Source: Aliivibrio wodanis (GTDB taxonomy: Bacteria; Pseudomonadota; Gammaproteobacteria; Enterobacterales; Vibrionaceae). Taken from it: 64,000 nt of DNA. Positions 27,000 to 36,181 of this stretch are shown piece after piece. The notes beneath the pieces were generated by a model. The model saw nothing but the letters and a program-made list of their open reading frames with translations, was not told where the DNA came from and searched no databases. The position numbers and the translations under genes are program-made. The stretch is taken from the NCBI GenBank assembly GCA_000953695.1, contig LN554847.1, forward strand, positions 1,243,801 through 1,307,800. Reading direction: 5' to 3'. Every line of letters begins with the position of its first letter. Positions within the stretch are counted from its first letter, which is position 1.

Positions 27000-29900
27000 A
27001 TGGATAACAAACGTCGTCAGTTTTTAAAATCAGGCCTTGCTGTTGGTGGTGTAGGTGCTTTTGCAGCAGGATATGCAACCACAGGCACACACATGGCGCA
27101 CGGTGTCATTGATGGAACCGCAGGTAAAAAAACTAATCATATTCATCATGGTAATTCACTAGAGCCAGAATACACGGTGACAGAAAATGGCAAATTGATT
27201 GCAAATCCAAAACAACGCGTAGCACCCTCTATGTGTTTTGGTTGTTGGACACTGTGTGGCTTACGTGTACGTATTGATAACGAAAGCGATAACATTTTAC
27301 GTATCTCTGGTAATCCTTATCACCCTTTGTCTCATGAGCAACAGATCCCATTCAATACGTCAGTAAAAGACGCTTATATTGGCATGGCAGGTGAAGCAGG
27401 ATTAGCCGGGCGTTCAACCGCTTGTGCTCGTGGTAACGGCATGATGGAGATCCGTAATAGCCCGTATCGTATTACTCAACCATTAAAACGTGTGGGTAAA
27501 CGTGGCGAAGGAAAGTGGATTCCTATCAGCTATGAGCAACTCCTAAAAGAAGTGGTTGAAGGTGGCGATCTGTTTGGTGAAGGCCATGTCGAAGGCTTAC
27601 GTGAGATCCGCGATATTAAAACACCATTAGATCCAAACAACCCTGAATATGGTCCAAAATCGAACCAACTATTAGTCACTAATGCTGGTAACGAAGGTCG
27701 TGATGATATTCTAAAACGCTTTGCTTTTAACAGCTATGGCACACGTAACTTTGGTCATCATGGCTCATATTGTGGTTATGCGTTCCGCGCAGGATCAGGA
27801 GCCTTAATGAGTGATCTCGATAAATTTTCTCATGTGAAACCAGATTTAGAACACACTGAATTTGCGATATTTATTGGCATGTCTCCTGCTCAAGCCGGTA
27901 ATCCATTTAAACGTCAGGCTCGCCAATTAGCGGCAGCTCGTACTCGTGGCAATTTTGAGTACACCATCATCACACCAAGTTTGCCTTCTGGTTCATCAAG
28001 CCTAGCCGCTGGTGATAATAACCGTTGGATGCCAATTAACTCAGGGACGGATTCAGCTTTAGTACTGGGTATGATCCAATGGATCATCACTAACGAGCGT
28101 TATAACAAAACCTTCTTAGCGCAACCAAGTGCGGCTGCAATGAAACATGCCGGCACTGCCCATTGGTGTAATGCGACTCACCTTGTTATTAGTGATGAAA
28201 ACCATCCTAGAAACGGCGCATTCTTACGCGCATCTGAAATGGGTCTCCCTTTTGAAGGTAAAGCACTGTCAGACAGTGATCCTTATGTCATTATTGATGC
28301 ACAAAGTAATGAACCGTCACTCAATACGCAAAATGAACCTGCGACCTTATTTGTTAGCCAACAATTAGAGACAATTAATGGCACGATAACCGTCAAATCT
28401 TCTCTGCAACGTCTAAAAGAAGAAGCCTTTAAATATGACTTGGCTTTCTACAGTGAACAGTGTGGTATTTCACAAAAGGATATTATTGCTCTCGCGACTA
28501 AATTTACCAGTCATGGTACCAAAGCGGTGGTAGATACCCATGGTGGTAACATGCACAGCAATGGGTTCTATAATGCCTATGCAATTTTAATGCTTAACGC
28601 CCTTATCGGTAATATCAACCTAAAAGGCGGAACGATGGCAAAAGCAGGTGGATATCCAACCTCTGCAGCCGGCCCTCGTTATAATTTTGCTAAATTCAAA
28701 GGCAAAGTAAAACCAAAAGGCGTGTTCTTATCTCGCAGTAAATTCCCTTATGAGAAAACCAGTGAATACAAACGTAAAATAGCGGCAGGTCAATCGCCAT
28801 ATCCAACACGCTCACCTTGGTACCCTATATCAGCACCATTATTAACCGAACATTTATCGGCAGCGATTGATGGTTATCCGTACCGAGCAAAAGCATGGAT
28901 TAATCACATGGCGAACCCTCTTTATGGGGTTCCAGGACTCGACAATTTATTGGGTGAGAAACTGAAAGATCCAAAACAACTCGGATTAATCGTCTCTGTC
29001 GATGCCTTTATTAACGAAACCACCGCTCTGTCTGATTATTTAGTACCAGATACAGTGACTTATGAAAGTTGGGGAATGGCAACACCGTGGCATGGCGTAC
29101 CAACCAAAGCGGTGACAGCACGTTGGCCGATTGTTGAACCATTAACAGAAAAAACAGCCGATGGTCGCTCTATCAATCTAGAAAATTTCTTTATTGATAT
29201 TGCAAAATCAATGGATCTTGGCGGTTTTGGTGACAATGCAATGCCTGATACTCAAGGTAATTGGCATGCAATTCACTCTGCAGAAGACTTCTATTTACGC
29301 TCAGCCGCAAACTTAGCGTATACGGCGAATGGCGCACCAACAGCCACGGCGGAAGACATTGTTCTTTCAGGATTAGAGCGCCTAGTCCCTGAGATGCAGC
29401 GAGTATTAACGCAAGAAGAGTTTGGTAAAGTCGCTTATATTTTTGCTCGTGGCGGCCGATTTGAAGACGCAACAGAAGCCTACAAAAACGATGAGATGAA
29501 GCATAAATGGAAAAAACCGCTCTCCATTTGGAATGAAAAAGTGGGAACGTCTCGCAATACCATGACAGGAGAGCAATATATTGGTTGTCCAACTTGGTAT
29601 CCACAAAAGCTCGCCGATGGTACGCCGCTAGCGGATAAATACCCAAAGGCAGAGTGGCCATTTACGCTAACTAACTTTAAATCAAACATTCACAGTGCGG
29701 TGTCTAATTTATCACCTCGTTTGAATTCAATTAAAGGCGTAAACCCTGTTTATATTCATCCAACAGATGCCCAAAAAATGGGAATAACGACAGGCGATGT
29801 ATTTACTATCACCACACCAAGTAGCTCAACCAAAGCGTTAGCTATGCTGGTAGATGGTATCCAAATCGGTACGCTTGGTTTTGAACACGGTTTTGGTCAT

Positions 29901-30092
29901 AAAGAGCTTGGCGAACGTGCCCACTGGATTGGCGATACTCAGCAGCCCGTTAAAATGAAATCAAACGATGGCGTGAATATTAATGACATTGGATTGATTG
30001 ACCCAACTCGTGAAGGTAAAGGCGTATTACTGGATTGGGTGGTAGGTGCGGCGGCAAGACAAGCGCTGCCTGCAAAAATCCAGATAGGATAA
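27000..30092 (+). CDS. ttrA: tetrathionate reductase catalytic subunit A (molybdopterin)
   Basis: A 1030-residue molybdopterin guanine dinucleotide enzyme that reduces tetrathionate to two thiosulfates in the periplasm. It starts with a twin-arginine signal (NKRRQFLKSGLAVGGVGA). The 4Fe-4S cysteines lie in MCFGCWTLCGLRV (C79, C82, C86) with the fourth in TACARGNGM. The C-terminal molybdopterin-binding domain is intact (VYIHPTDAQKMGITTGDVF). Length is that of TtrA. No disruption is seen, so the ttrBCA operon appears functional. Confidence 0.93.
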   Translation: MDNKRRQFLKSGLAVGGVGAFAAGYATTGTHMAHGVIDGTAGKKTNHIHHGNSLEPEYTVTENGKLIANPKQRVAPSMCFGCWTLCGLRVRIDNESDNILRISGNPYHPLSHEQQIPFNTSVKDAYIGMAGEAGLAGRSTACARGNGMMEIRNSPYRITQPLKRVGKRGEGKWIPISYEQLLKEVVEGGDLFGEGHVEGLREIRDIKTPLDPNNPEYGPKSNQLLVTNAGNEGRDDILKRFAFNSYGTRNFGHHGSYCGYAFRAGSGALMSDLDKFSHVKPDLEHTEFAIFIGMSPAQAGNPFKRQARQLAAARTRGNFEYTIITPSLPSGSSSLAAGDNNRWMPINSGTDSALVLGMIQWIITNERYNKTFLAQPSAAAMKHAGTAHWCNATHLVISDENHPRNGAFLRASEMGLPFEGKALSDSDPYVIIDAQSNEPSLNTQNEPATLFVSQQLETINGTITVKSSLQRLKEEAFKYDLAFYSEQCGISQKDIIALATKFTSHGTKAVVDTHGGNMHSNGFYNAYAILMLNALIGNINLKGGTMAKAGGYPTSAAGPRYNFAKFKGKVKPKGVFLSRSKFPYEKTSEYKRKIAAGQSPYPTRSPWYPISAPLLTEHLSAAIDGYPYRAKAWINHMANPLYGVPGLDNLLGEKLKDPKQLGLIVSVDAFINETTALSDYLVPDTVTYESWGMATPWHGVPTKAVTARWPIVEPLTEKTADGRSINLENFFIDIAKSMDLGGFGDNAMPDTQGNWHAIHSAEDFYLRSAANLAYTANGAPTATAEDIVLSGLERLVPEMQRVLTQEEFGKVAYIFARGGRFEDATEAYKNDEMKHKWKKPLSIWNEKVGTSRNTMTGEQYIGCPTWYPQKLADGTPLADKYPKAEWPFTLTNFKSNIHSAVSNLSPRLNSIKGVNPVYIHPTDAQKMGITTGDVFTITTPSSSTKALAMLVDGIQIGTLGFEHGFGHKELGERAHWIGDTQQPVKMKSNDGVNINDIGLIDPTREGKGVLLDWVVGAAARQALPAKIQIG

Positions 30093-30172
30093 ATAACTGC
30101 TGATTATCCCTATTGATTAGCTGGTACTCTCCTGATTAGCAGCTAATCTTAATTAATAATTATTATGTATAA

Positions 30173-30187
30173 ATGTGGAAAACCACA
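30173..30187. promoter_or_regulatory. second copy of the ttr inverted repeat, upstream of tsdB
   Basis: ATGTGGAAAACCACA, identical over 15 bases to 25024-25038. It ends 81 bases before the ATG of the tsdB-like gene. A hairpin with arms GATTAGCT (30115-30122) and AGCTAATC (30141-30148) lies between the ttrA stop and this site and could separate the two transcripts. Confidence 0.5.
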
Positions 30188-30490
30188 ATACCCAAGTTTA
30201 TTAATAGTATAAAAATCAGTCTATATAAAAATAATAATAAGTAACTATTAGCCTCTGTGGAGCAACTATGTCACCAACAAAAATAAGCCAATACTGCATT
30301 GGCTTGGGAGTGTTATTACTCTCGACAAGCTCAGCGTTCTCAGCCCCTATTCCTCCTGCTGCAACCGTTTGTGTTAGTTGCCATATGCCGACAGGAATGG
30401 GATTACCCAATATGGCACCAATGATCGCAGGCATGGATGAGGCGTATTTAAGTCACCAAGTCGATCTATTTCTAAATGGCAAACGTGTCG

Positions 30491-30500
30491 ACCCCTTAAT
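30491..30500. repeat. target site duplication, left copy
   Basis: ACCCCTTAAT immediately precedes the left end of the insertion element and is repeated exactly at 31767-31776. Duplications of 8-10 bp are usual for the ISAs1 family. Confidence 0.92.
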
Positions 30501-31766
30501 CAGGGCCGACGCATGTATAAAACGCAGTATTTTTCAGAAATCTAGGTGAAAATTTTAAAAATTACTACTAATCATCATGAATGTGTGATCTTATACCTTT
30601 CTAAAGCAAAGGTGGGAACTCCAGATGAATAAGACCAATCTATTTGAGCAATTTTTAATACTTTCAGACCCTCGACAAGAAACCAAGATAGCACATAACT
30701 TTTTCGATATCTTATTTCTTACTCTGTGCTCTATTCTTTGCGGAAGCAAAGGATGGAAAGAAATAGAAGCCTTCGGTGAGTGTAATTTGGAATGGTTACG
30801 TAACTTCAGAGAGTTTGAAAACGGTGTACCAAGTCATGACACCATCGCTAGAACAGTGAGTATGGTCGACCCTGATGAGTTTTCAGTTTGTTTTGCTCAA
30901 TGGATGAAAGAATCGATTGAGCATGTTGATGGTCGTATAAAGACAATTGCGATTGATGGTAAATCTCTTCGTGGTACTTACGATAAAGAAAGAAAAACTT
31001 GCCTGGTTCATATGGTTAGCGCCTTCGCTGTTGAATATGGTGTCGTTCTTGGTCAAGTTAAAACAGAAGAAAAGTCTAACGAGATCACTGCGATACCAGA
31101 GCTCTTAAAACTACTTGATGTTAAAGACGCAATAGTGACAATTGATGCCATGGGTTGCCAAGTTAAAATAGCACAGCAAATTGTTGATCAAAAAGGAGAT
31201 TATCTTCTTGCGGTTAAGGGAAATCAAGGCAGATTAAACGAAGCGTTTAATCAACATTTCAATGTTGTTACTTTAAGTAAGTATGATGGCCCAAGCTATT
31301 CTACAGAAGAAAAAGCGCACGGTAGAACAGAAAAAAGAATGTACTTCACTTGTGAACCTTTCGATGAATTTGTTGATTTAGCAATGGAGTGGCCAGAGTT
31401 AAAAACACTTGGTATTGCTGTTTCACATCAAATGGAAGGTGACGATAAAGCAGGTGAAGTAAGTATTCGTTACTATATCAGCTCTGCTGAATTAGATGCA
31501 GAGAGCTTTGCTCATTCTGCTCGTGGTCATTGGGGTATAGAATCGATGCACTGGTCTTTAGATGTCAGTATGCGAGAAGATGAATGCCAAATATTACTTG
31601 GAAATGGTGGTCAAAACTTCGCACGTTTTCGTCATATAGAGCTTAATTTACTGAAGAAAAATAAAGGTAAAGACAGCGTAAACTTAGCTCAAATGAAATC
31701 ATTAATGAATGATGAGTACAGAGAAAAGCTAATTTTTGGTTAAAAAACGTTCATGCGTTTGCCGTG
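30501..31766 (+). mobile_element. ISAs1-family insertion sequence, 1266 bp
   Basis: The element begins CAGGGCCGACGCATG and ends with the inverse of CACGGCAAACGCATG, imperfect terminal inverted repeats matching at 12 of 15 positions. It holds one transposase gene in the plus direction and is bounded by perfect 10-bp direct repeats. Ends, gene and target duplication are all intact, so the copy may be young and able to move. Confidence 0.93.
30625..31743 (+). CDS. ISAs1 family transposase
   Basis: A 372-residue DDE transposase of the IS4-related ISAs1 family. The N-terminal domain (DPRQETKIAHNFFDILFLTL) is followed by acidic residues of the catalytic triad in IAIDGKSLRGT, VTIDAMGCQ and HWGIESMHWSLDVSMREDE. 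An AAAGGTGGG stretch upstream may serve as ribosome binding site. The gene fills nearly the whole element and ends 23 bp before its right end. It is complete. Confidence 0.93.
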   Translation: MNKTNLFEQFLILSDPRQETKIAHNFFDILFLTLCSILCGSKGWKEIEAFGECNLEWLRNFREFENGVPSHDTIARTVSMVDPDEFSVCFAQWMKESIEHVDGRIKTIAIDGKSLRGTYDKERKTCLVHMVSAFAVEYGVVLGQVKTEEKSNEITAIPELLKLLDVKDAIVTIDAMGCQVKIAQQIVDQKGDYLLAVKGNQGRLNEAFNQHFNVVTLSKYDGPSYSTEEKAHGRTEKRMYFTCEPFDEFVDLAMEWPELKTLGIAVSHQMEGDDKAGEVSIRYYISSAELDAESFAHSARGHWGIESMHWSLDVSMREDECQILLGNGGQNFARFRHIELNLLKKNKGKDSVNLAQMKSLMNDEYREKLIFG

Positions 31767-31776
31767 ACCCCTTAAT
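31767..31776. repeat. target site duplication, right copy
   Basis: ACCCCTTAAT directly after the right inverted repeat, identical to 30491-30500. It marks the second half of the interrupted cytochrome gene. Confidence 0.92.
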
Positions 31777-32174
31777 GACCCCAATGGCAGGATTGATCGC
31801 AGATCCAAAAACTAAAGCCGAAGCGGTATCCTATTTTTCTTCGCTAGCAGCCCCTGAGATAAAGAACCCTGAGCAACGTGGCGATCATGTCATTATTACT
31901 GACCCTGCTCGTAAACTGGTTTATCAAGGTGATTGGAACCGTAATATTCCAGCTTGTTCAACCTGTCATGGTTCAAGTGGGATTGGTGTTGAAGCCTTCC
32001 CTCGTTTAGCGAATCAGCATCCTGACTATATTGAGGAGCAGCTAAAAGCATGGAAAAACAAAACACGCTCAGGTGATCAAAACAATGTCATGGGCAGTAT
32101 TGCCAGTGAACTAACAGACACTGAAATATCTCAATTAGCTAGCTACTTTGCTAACGTGAAATAAGGAATAAACG

Positions 32175-33067
32175 ATGACTAAAATAATAATCGCTCTGGC
32201 TGCAGCCACCTTATTCTCACACAGTGCAATAGCAACCACCGAGCTTCCAGATAAACAAGCGGAGCTTCCAGCGCACCCAAAAACAGATGCAGTAGAGCAT
32301 CTAGTACCACGAGATTTAAGTACGATTCCAAACACGCCCTTTGGTGAAAAAGTAAAACAAGGTTACTCGTTGTTTGTGAACTCGCAAACCATGCGCGGAA
32401 CGTATGTTGCCAACGAACAAAACTGCGTTAATTGTCATATGCAAGCGGGTATGAAAGCCGATTCAGCCCCACTTTGGGGAGCCTACATGGCCTACCCTGC
32501 TTATCGTAAAAAAAATGACAAAGTAAACACTTATGCAGAACGTATTCAAGGCTGTTTTACTTATTCAATGAATGGTACGCCACCACCAACAGACTCTCCT
32601 GAATTAGTCGCATTAAGTGCGTATTCTTACTGGTTAGCGATGGGTGGATTACTCGATAAATACGGCATGCAAGGTACGCCTATTCCAGAATTATCGGATA
32701 CCGCTCTTCAACTTGGTGGTAATGATGACTCTTTCATCTTACCTGCTGAAATGATGCAAGACTTACCGGCCGGAAAACGCGGTAAACTCGCTGGTCGTAG
32801 TTTCCCTAAACTGGATAAGCCAGAACAATCACCCTCAATTGAACGTGGCGAAATTGTCTATAAAAGTACTTGTGCTAGTTGCCATGGTGACAATGGCGAA
32901 GGGATAAATATAACGGCGTACAATCTTTCCCACCATTATTGAGTAAAGATTCATTTAACTGGAGTGCTGGAATACACCGTTTAAATACTGTCCCCTTTTT
33001 TATCTATGAGAACATGTCTCTAGAAAAATCCGTTAATGGCAAAGTATTAGATAAACATTCATATTAA
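32175..33067 (+). pseudogene. tsdA: thiosulfate dehydrogenase/tetrathionate reductase TsdA-like diheme cytochrome, frameshifted
   Basis: The intact frame runs 255 codons to 32942. The signal peptide, first haem site CVNCH (84-88), a cysteine at 127 in RIQGCFTYSMNG that fits the unusual cysteine haem ligand of TsdA, and second haem site CASCH (233-237) are present. After GEGI the frame goes wrong; the expected ending (YNGVQSFPPLL then FNWSAGIHRLNT and YENM) is read in another frame up to a stop at 33067. One A lost in the AAA at 32906-32908 explains it; restored length is 297 residues, normal for TsdA. The second haem domain lacks its C-terminal part including the likely methionine ligand region, so activity should be lost. 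Confidence 0.8.
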
Positions 33068-33076
33068 TAAAAACAC

Positions 33077-35260
33077 TTAATTTCCATTGATCACATGTTG
33101 ATCGAGTACATCTTTAAACAAAATCGGCTTAGCAACCCAGTACCCTTGAAAATAGGTAATCCCTAGCTCTCCTAGTAACTCCGCCTGTTCTCCTGTTTCA
33201 ACAAATTCGGCCACGGTTTCTTTGCCCATATCTAAACAAAAACTGTTTATTGCCTTAACAATGGCATAATCATTTTTATCAGTAATAATATTCCGAATAA
33301 ATTCTCCATCGAATTTTACAACATCGTACGGAAGTTTTTTAAGATATGAAAAACCAGAATAGCCTGCCCCTAAATCATCTATCGCTACCTTAGCGCCTAA
33401 TTCCCTAAGGCCATTAATATTTTCAACATACAATCTAGAATCTAAACAAATATCACTTTCTGACACTTCAAAGCAAAACTTACTTGTATCTATATTGTAC
33501 TGATTAATAAGTACTTTTATCTTATCGACAAACCCCTCACTGGATAAACTTTGTGTCGATACATTTAATGATATATAACCAACATCTGTTAATTTAGAGC
33601 TATATTCATTAATTAGTTTAAATACTTTCTCTATTACAATAAAATCCATTGTAATAAACAACCCTAAATCTCCCATCATAGGGAAATATTTATAAATACT
33701 TTCAACCTTGTCTTTATGTACAACCCGAGTAAGAACTTCACCATACAAATCATCACTTAGATTTGCTTTATATACTTGAAAATAAATCTCCAAGTGTTCA
33801 TTAGAAATTAGGCTTTTAGAATAAAACAATTCTTCGAATTTATCACAAGACGAATTTTCATTTATCCATATAGGTATATTAGGGATGGATGTGCTATCGC
33901 ATAGGGTTGAAATATTATCAATAAGGTAGCCCTTCTCTCCGGTATTAATTTCCATTCCTTTTATAATAACATTATTTGGATTTAAGCATTGGTTATTAAT
34001 AGACACCTCAGTATTTCTAACGATCTCACTTAAATCATTAATAAAGTAAGACGGGTTGAAATTCTTAGCTTTAAAATAAATAAGTAAGCCACTTGAAGAG
34101 GGAGACAAATAGGTAGTAGACAAATAACTCCTACTTATATTTTTACTAACCGCATTAAATATTGATATTTTCTCATTAAAAGTAACTCCAGTATAATTAG
34201 TAAAAAATGACTGGAAATTTATTTCAATGAGAGTTAAAGACTTTAAGTTCTTACAATCATCCAATAAACAGTTTATGTTTTTCAACTTGGTAACTGGATC
34301 TCTCTTTAAGCGGTCTTTTTGTTTTAATAATATATTTTTGTAGAAAGAACCTTTTATTAAAAGTAAAAACAAGAATAAATTAATAACAACCAAATATAAA
34401 ACTGATGAATTAAATTCATATACTGAAATATCATTATTATTTAACTGCTGACATTTTAGTATATAAATACCAATAGATATTAAAGAGCAAAAAAACCAAG
34501 ACTTAATTTGACCTTTAAATCCTACAAAAAAACCAGCAGCAGGTATAAATAAAATTAGAATTAAATCTTTATATTTTTCTAATGGATAAAGTAAATAAAA
34601 CATAAGTATTAAGATAACTGGGACGTAATAAACAACACTAAAGTTCTTGATTTCTAATTTAATCTTTGACTTGTTTACATAAAACTCATAAATAACAAAA
34701 AAAACAGGTAAAATGGTTAAGGAATGAAAAACATCAGAAAAATACAAACTAATTAATGTACCTTCCAGTCTGAAAACATTAAGGTTTACATAAAAAAGTT
34801 CAGATACAACATAATAAAAAGAGTTATATAGTAAAGGGAAAAGAACTACGTAGAAAATCATATAATACATTTCTCTTTTATGAGGTTTAATTCTTGAATA
34901 GTATTTAAATAAATTTGCAATAAATTTGGATATACAAAAAACATAGATCATACAAAATAATGTAAACATATCATATACAGATATTATTGGTTCATAAAAA
35001 CAGATAAACATAGCCATTATTGAAGGGAAAAAATAAAACCCTTTATAGTATGTTGTTACCATTATTAGTGTATATATTAAAAATATAGGATATATATTAT
35101 ACTGGCTAATATAAAATATATTAGCCGCGAAATATAAAAAGAATGACAAAAAAAACATCTCTATGTTTTTTACTAAAAAACCATAAATTACCTCAATAAG
35201 TAGAAATTTTATTGTACCTAAAAAAACACACAAATAGAACGGTGTTCGTATAATTTTCAA
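33077..35260 (-). CDS. membrane protein with degenerate GGDEF and intact EAL domain, very AT-rich
   Basis: A 727-residue protein with the same plan as the one at 11901: about nine membrane helices (residues 1-310), a degenerate GGDEF domain beginning KRDPVTKL in which the signature is replaced by SSSGLLIYF, and an EAL domain. Catalytic residues are kept: EVL, N of LNVSTQ, E of FEVSES, DD of IDDLGAGYSG, K of VKFDG, E of AEFVETGE and QG before YWVAKP. It should degrade c-di-GMP. The membrane part is strikingly AT-rich and full of F, Y, I and N codons, unlike its neighbours. The gene ends just beyond the tsdA pseudogene, tail to tail. Confidence 0.85.
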   Translation of the reverse strand: MKIIRTPFYLCVFLGTIKFLLIEVIYGFLVKNIEMFFLSFFLYFAANIFYISQYNIYPIFLIYTLIMVTTYYKGFYFFPSIMAMFICFYEPIISVYDMFTLFCMIYVFCISKFIANLFKYYSRIKPHKREMYYMIFYVVLFPLLYNSFYYVVSELFYVNLNVFRLEGTLISLYFSDVFHSLTILPVFFVIYEFYVNKSKIKLEIKNFSVVYYVPVILILMFYLLYPLEKYKDLILILFIPAAGFFVGFKGQIKSWFFCSLISIGIYILKCQQLNNNDISVYEFNSSVLYLVVINLFLFLLLIKGSFYKNILLKQKDRLKRDPVTKLKNINCLLDDCKNLKSLTLIEINFQSFFTNYTGVTFNEKISIFNAVSKNISRSYLSTTYLSPSSSGLLIYFKAKNFNPSYFINDLSEIVRNTEVSINNQCLNPNNVIIKGMEINTGEKGYLIDNISTLCDSTSIPNIPIWINENSSCDKFEELFYSKSLISNEHLEIYFQVYKANLSDDLYGEVLTRVVHKDKVESIYKYFPMMGDLGLFITMDFIVIEKVFKLINEYSSKLTDVGYISLNVSTQSLSSEGFVDKIKVLINQYNIDTSKFCFEVSESDICLDSRLYVENINGLRELGAKVAIDDLGAGYSGFSYLKKLPYDVVKFDGEFIRNIITDKNDYAIVKAINSFCLDMGKETVAEFVETGEQAELLGELGITYFQGYWVAKPILFKDVLDQHVINGN

Positions 35261-35545
35261 AGAAAAATAACAGTCGGTAAAAATAGTATTACTATCAAAA
35301 AAATTAAGAATTTAAGTTTATTATGATTAAATTCATAACTAATAAGCCAAGTTAATTGACACCTACAATTAACTTAGTCATTACAATTAACACGCAAGGT
35401 ATCAACCTTACTTGCAGAAGATGCACATCTATAGCCTTGGTAATAAGGACTTTTTATTGCCGTATTGTTAGCTCCGTCTCTTTTTATTAAAATGAAATAC
35501 GTTATATTGTCGCGAAATTAACCCTTATTGACAATTGAGTTTATA
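35261..35545. other. intergenic region with several hairpins
   Basis: Contains a perfect 9-bp stem AGTTAATTG (35350-35358) / CAATTAACT (35366-35374) with a 7-nt loop, then AAGGT-atca-ACCTT within 35396-35409, and AGATG/CATCT near 35418-35431. TTATTGCCGTAT near 35456-35467 also occurs, inverted, in the region before yjjI. Divergent promoters for the EAL gene and the small exported protein must lie here. A structured RNA is possible; no known family recognised. Confidence 0.3.
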
Positions 35546-36121
35546 ATGAAAAAATACGTAAACACCTTTCTTATTTCATCTTTGTTCGCTTCTTTTTCAG
35601 TCTTTTCAGCACCTGTCGAGTTTCAAAAAATCCCAGAGATCATGACAAAGTTTGAATCTGCTCAACTGTTTGTAAAGAGCTCACCAACACTAGGTCGATT
35701 ACCAAAAACCTCTGAAATTGGTAAAGAATTTCCTACTTATGTATCTGATGGCAAAGGTGGTTACCATCTAGAAACAAGCAATACGATGATCAAAGAGGTT
35801 GTTGTCGCTAGAATGCCAGCCGCAGTTGTTGATGATGTCTATAACGAATGGTTAGTACCTCAAGACGTATGGAAAGGCACGTATGGTATTCTTCCAACCT
35901 CAACAGAATTTGCATCATTTAAGCGTATTAAAACCATCAAAGCCGTTAAGATTGATGATAAAATGCTAACACTGATGGGCAGTGAAGATGGTAAAACTGC
36001 GATCATTAAAGTGAGTTGGGATGATAAAGGGATGACTGTCTACAAAGACGGTTATCTTGCTGATTACGAATACGGTATTGCACCAGAAGAAATGAAAGCA
36101 AACTACGAACTGGTAAAATAA
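35546..36121 (+). CDS. exported protein of unknown function
   Basis: A 191-residue protein with a clear Sec signal (MKKYVNTFLISSLFASFSVFSA, split here as residues 1-20 plus two). The ATG at 35546 was chosen over an in-frame TTG 18 bases upstream because the signal peptide begins there. The mature part is hydrophilic, with segments such as PQDVWKGTYGILPTSTEFAS, repeated lysines and no cysteines. I do not recognise the family. It ends at a clear terminator and seems to be a single-gene unit in the periplasm. Confidence 0.75.
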   Translation: MKKYVNTFLISSLFASFSVFSAPVEFQKIPEIMTKFESAQLFVKSSPTLGRLPKTSEIGKEFPTYVSDGKGGYHLETSNTMIKEVVVARMPAAVVDDVYNEWLVPQDVWKGTYGILPTSTEFASFKRIKTIKAVKIDDKMLTLMGSEDGKTAIIKVSWDDKGMTVYKDGYLADYEYGIAPEEMKANYELVK

Positions 36122-36139
36122 AATAATCAAATCAATCAT

Positions 36140-36170
36140 AAAGAGAGACTATTCTCGCCTCTCTTTTTAT
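36140..36170. terminator. bidirectional Rho-independent terminator
   Basis: AAAGAGAG (36140-36147) pairs with CTCTCTTT (36159-36166) around an 11-nt loop, followed by a T-run on the plus strand and an A-run on the other side. It separates the exported-protein gene from the convergent MFS gene. Confidence 0.75.
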
Positions 36171-36181
36171 TTATATCCTCT

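Larger units (their letters stand above)
30268..32164 (+). pseudogene. tsdB: diheme c-type cytochrome (TsdB-like), interrupted by an ISAs1 element
   Basis: The gene reads from 30268 to 30500 and resumes at 31777 to 32164. Removing the insertion and one copy of the 10-bp target repeat restores a continuous frame of 206 residues (join: KRVDPLMTPMAGLIAD). The restored protein has a signal peptide and two CxxCH haem sites, CVSCHMPTG and CSTCHGSSG, as in cytochrome c4 and TsdB, the electron partner of thiosulfate dehydrogenase TsdA. A tsdA-like gene follows at 10 bp. With the insertion the second haem domain cannot be made in frame. The name rests on size, two haems and neighbours; a generic cytochrome c4 is the alternative. 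Confidence 0.8.

Noticed and set aside
29191-29661. Minus-strand 156-codon frame within ttrA
   Set aside because: Shadow of the strongly conserved ttrA coding sequence; no start signal and no recognisable domain.
31736-32164. Separate small cytochrome gene starting at 31736
   Set aside because: Its first residues are read from the right end of the insertion element; it is the 3' half of the interrupted diheme cytochrome gene.
35391-35450. Possible c-di-GMP (GEMM) riboswitch before the small exported protein or the EAL gene
   Set aside because: The words CACGCAAGG and ATAGCC recall GEMM, but the conserved GGGCAAACC and the tetraloop-receptor parts are missing.
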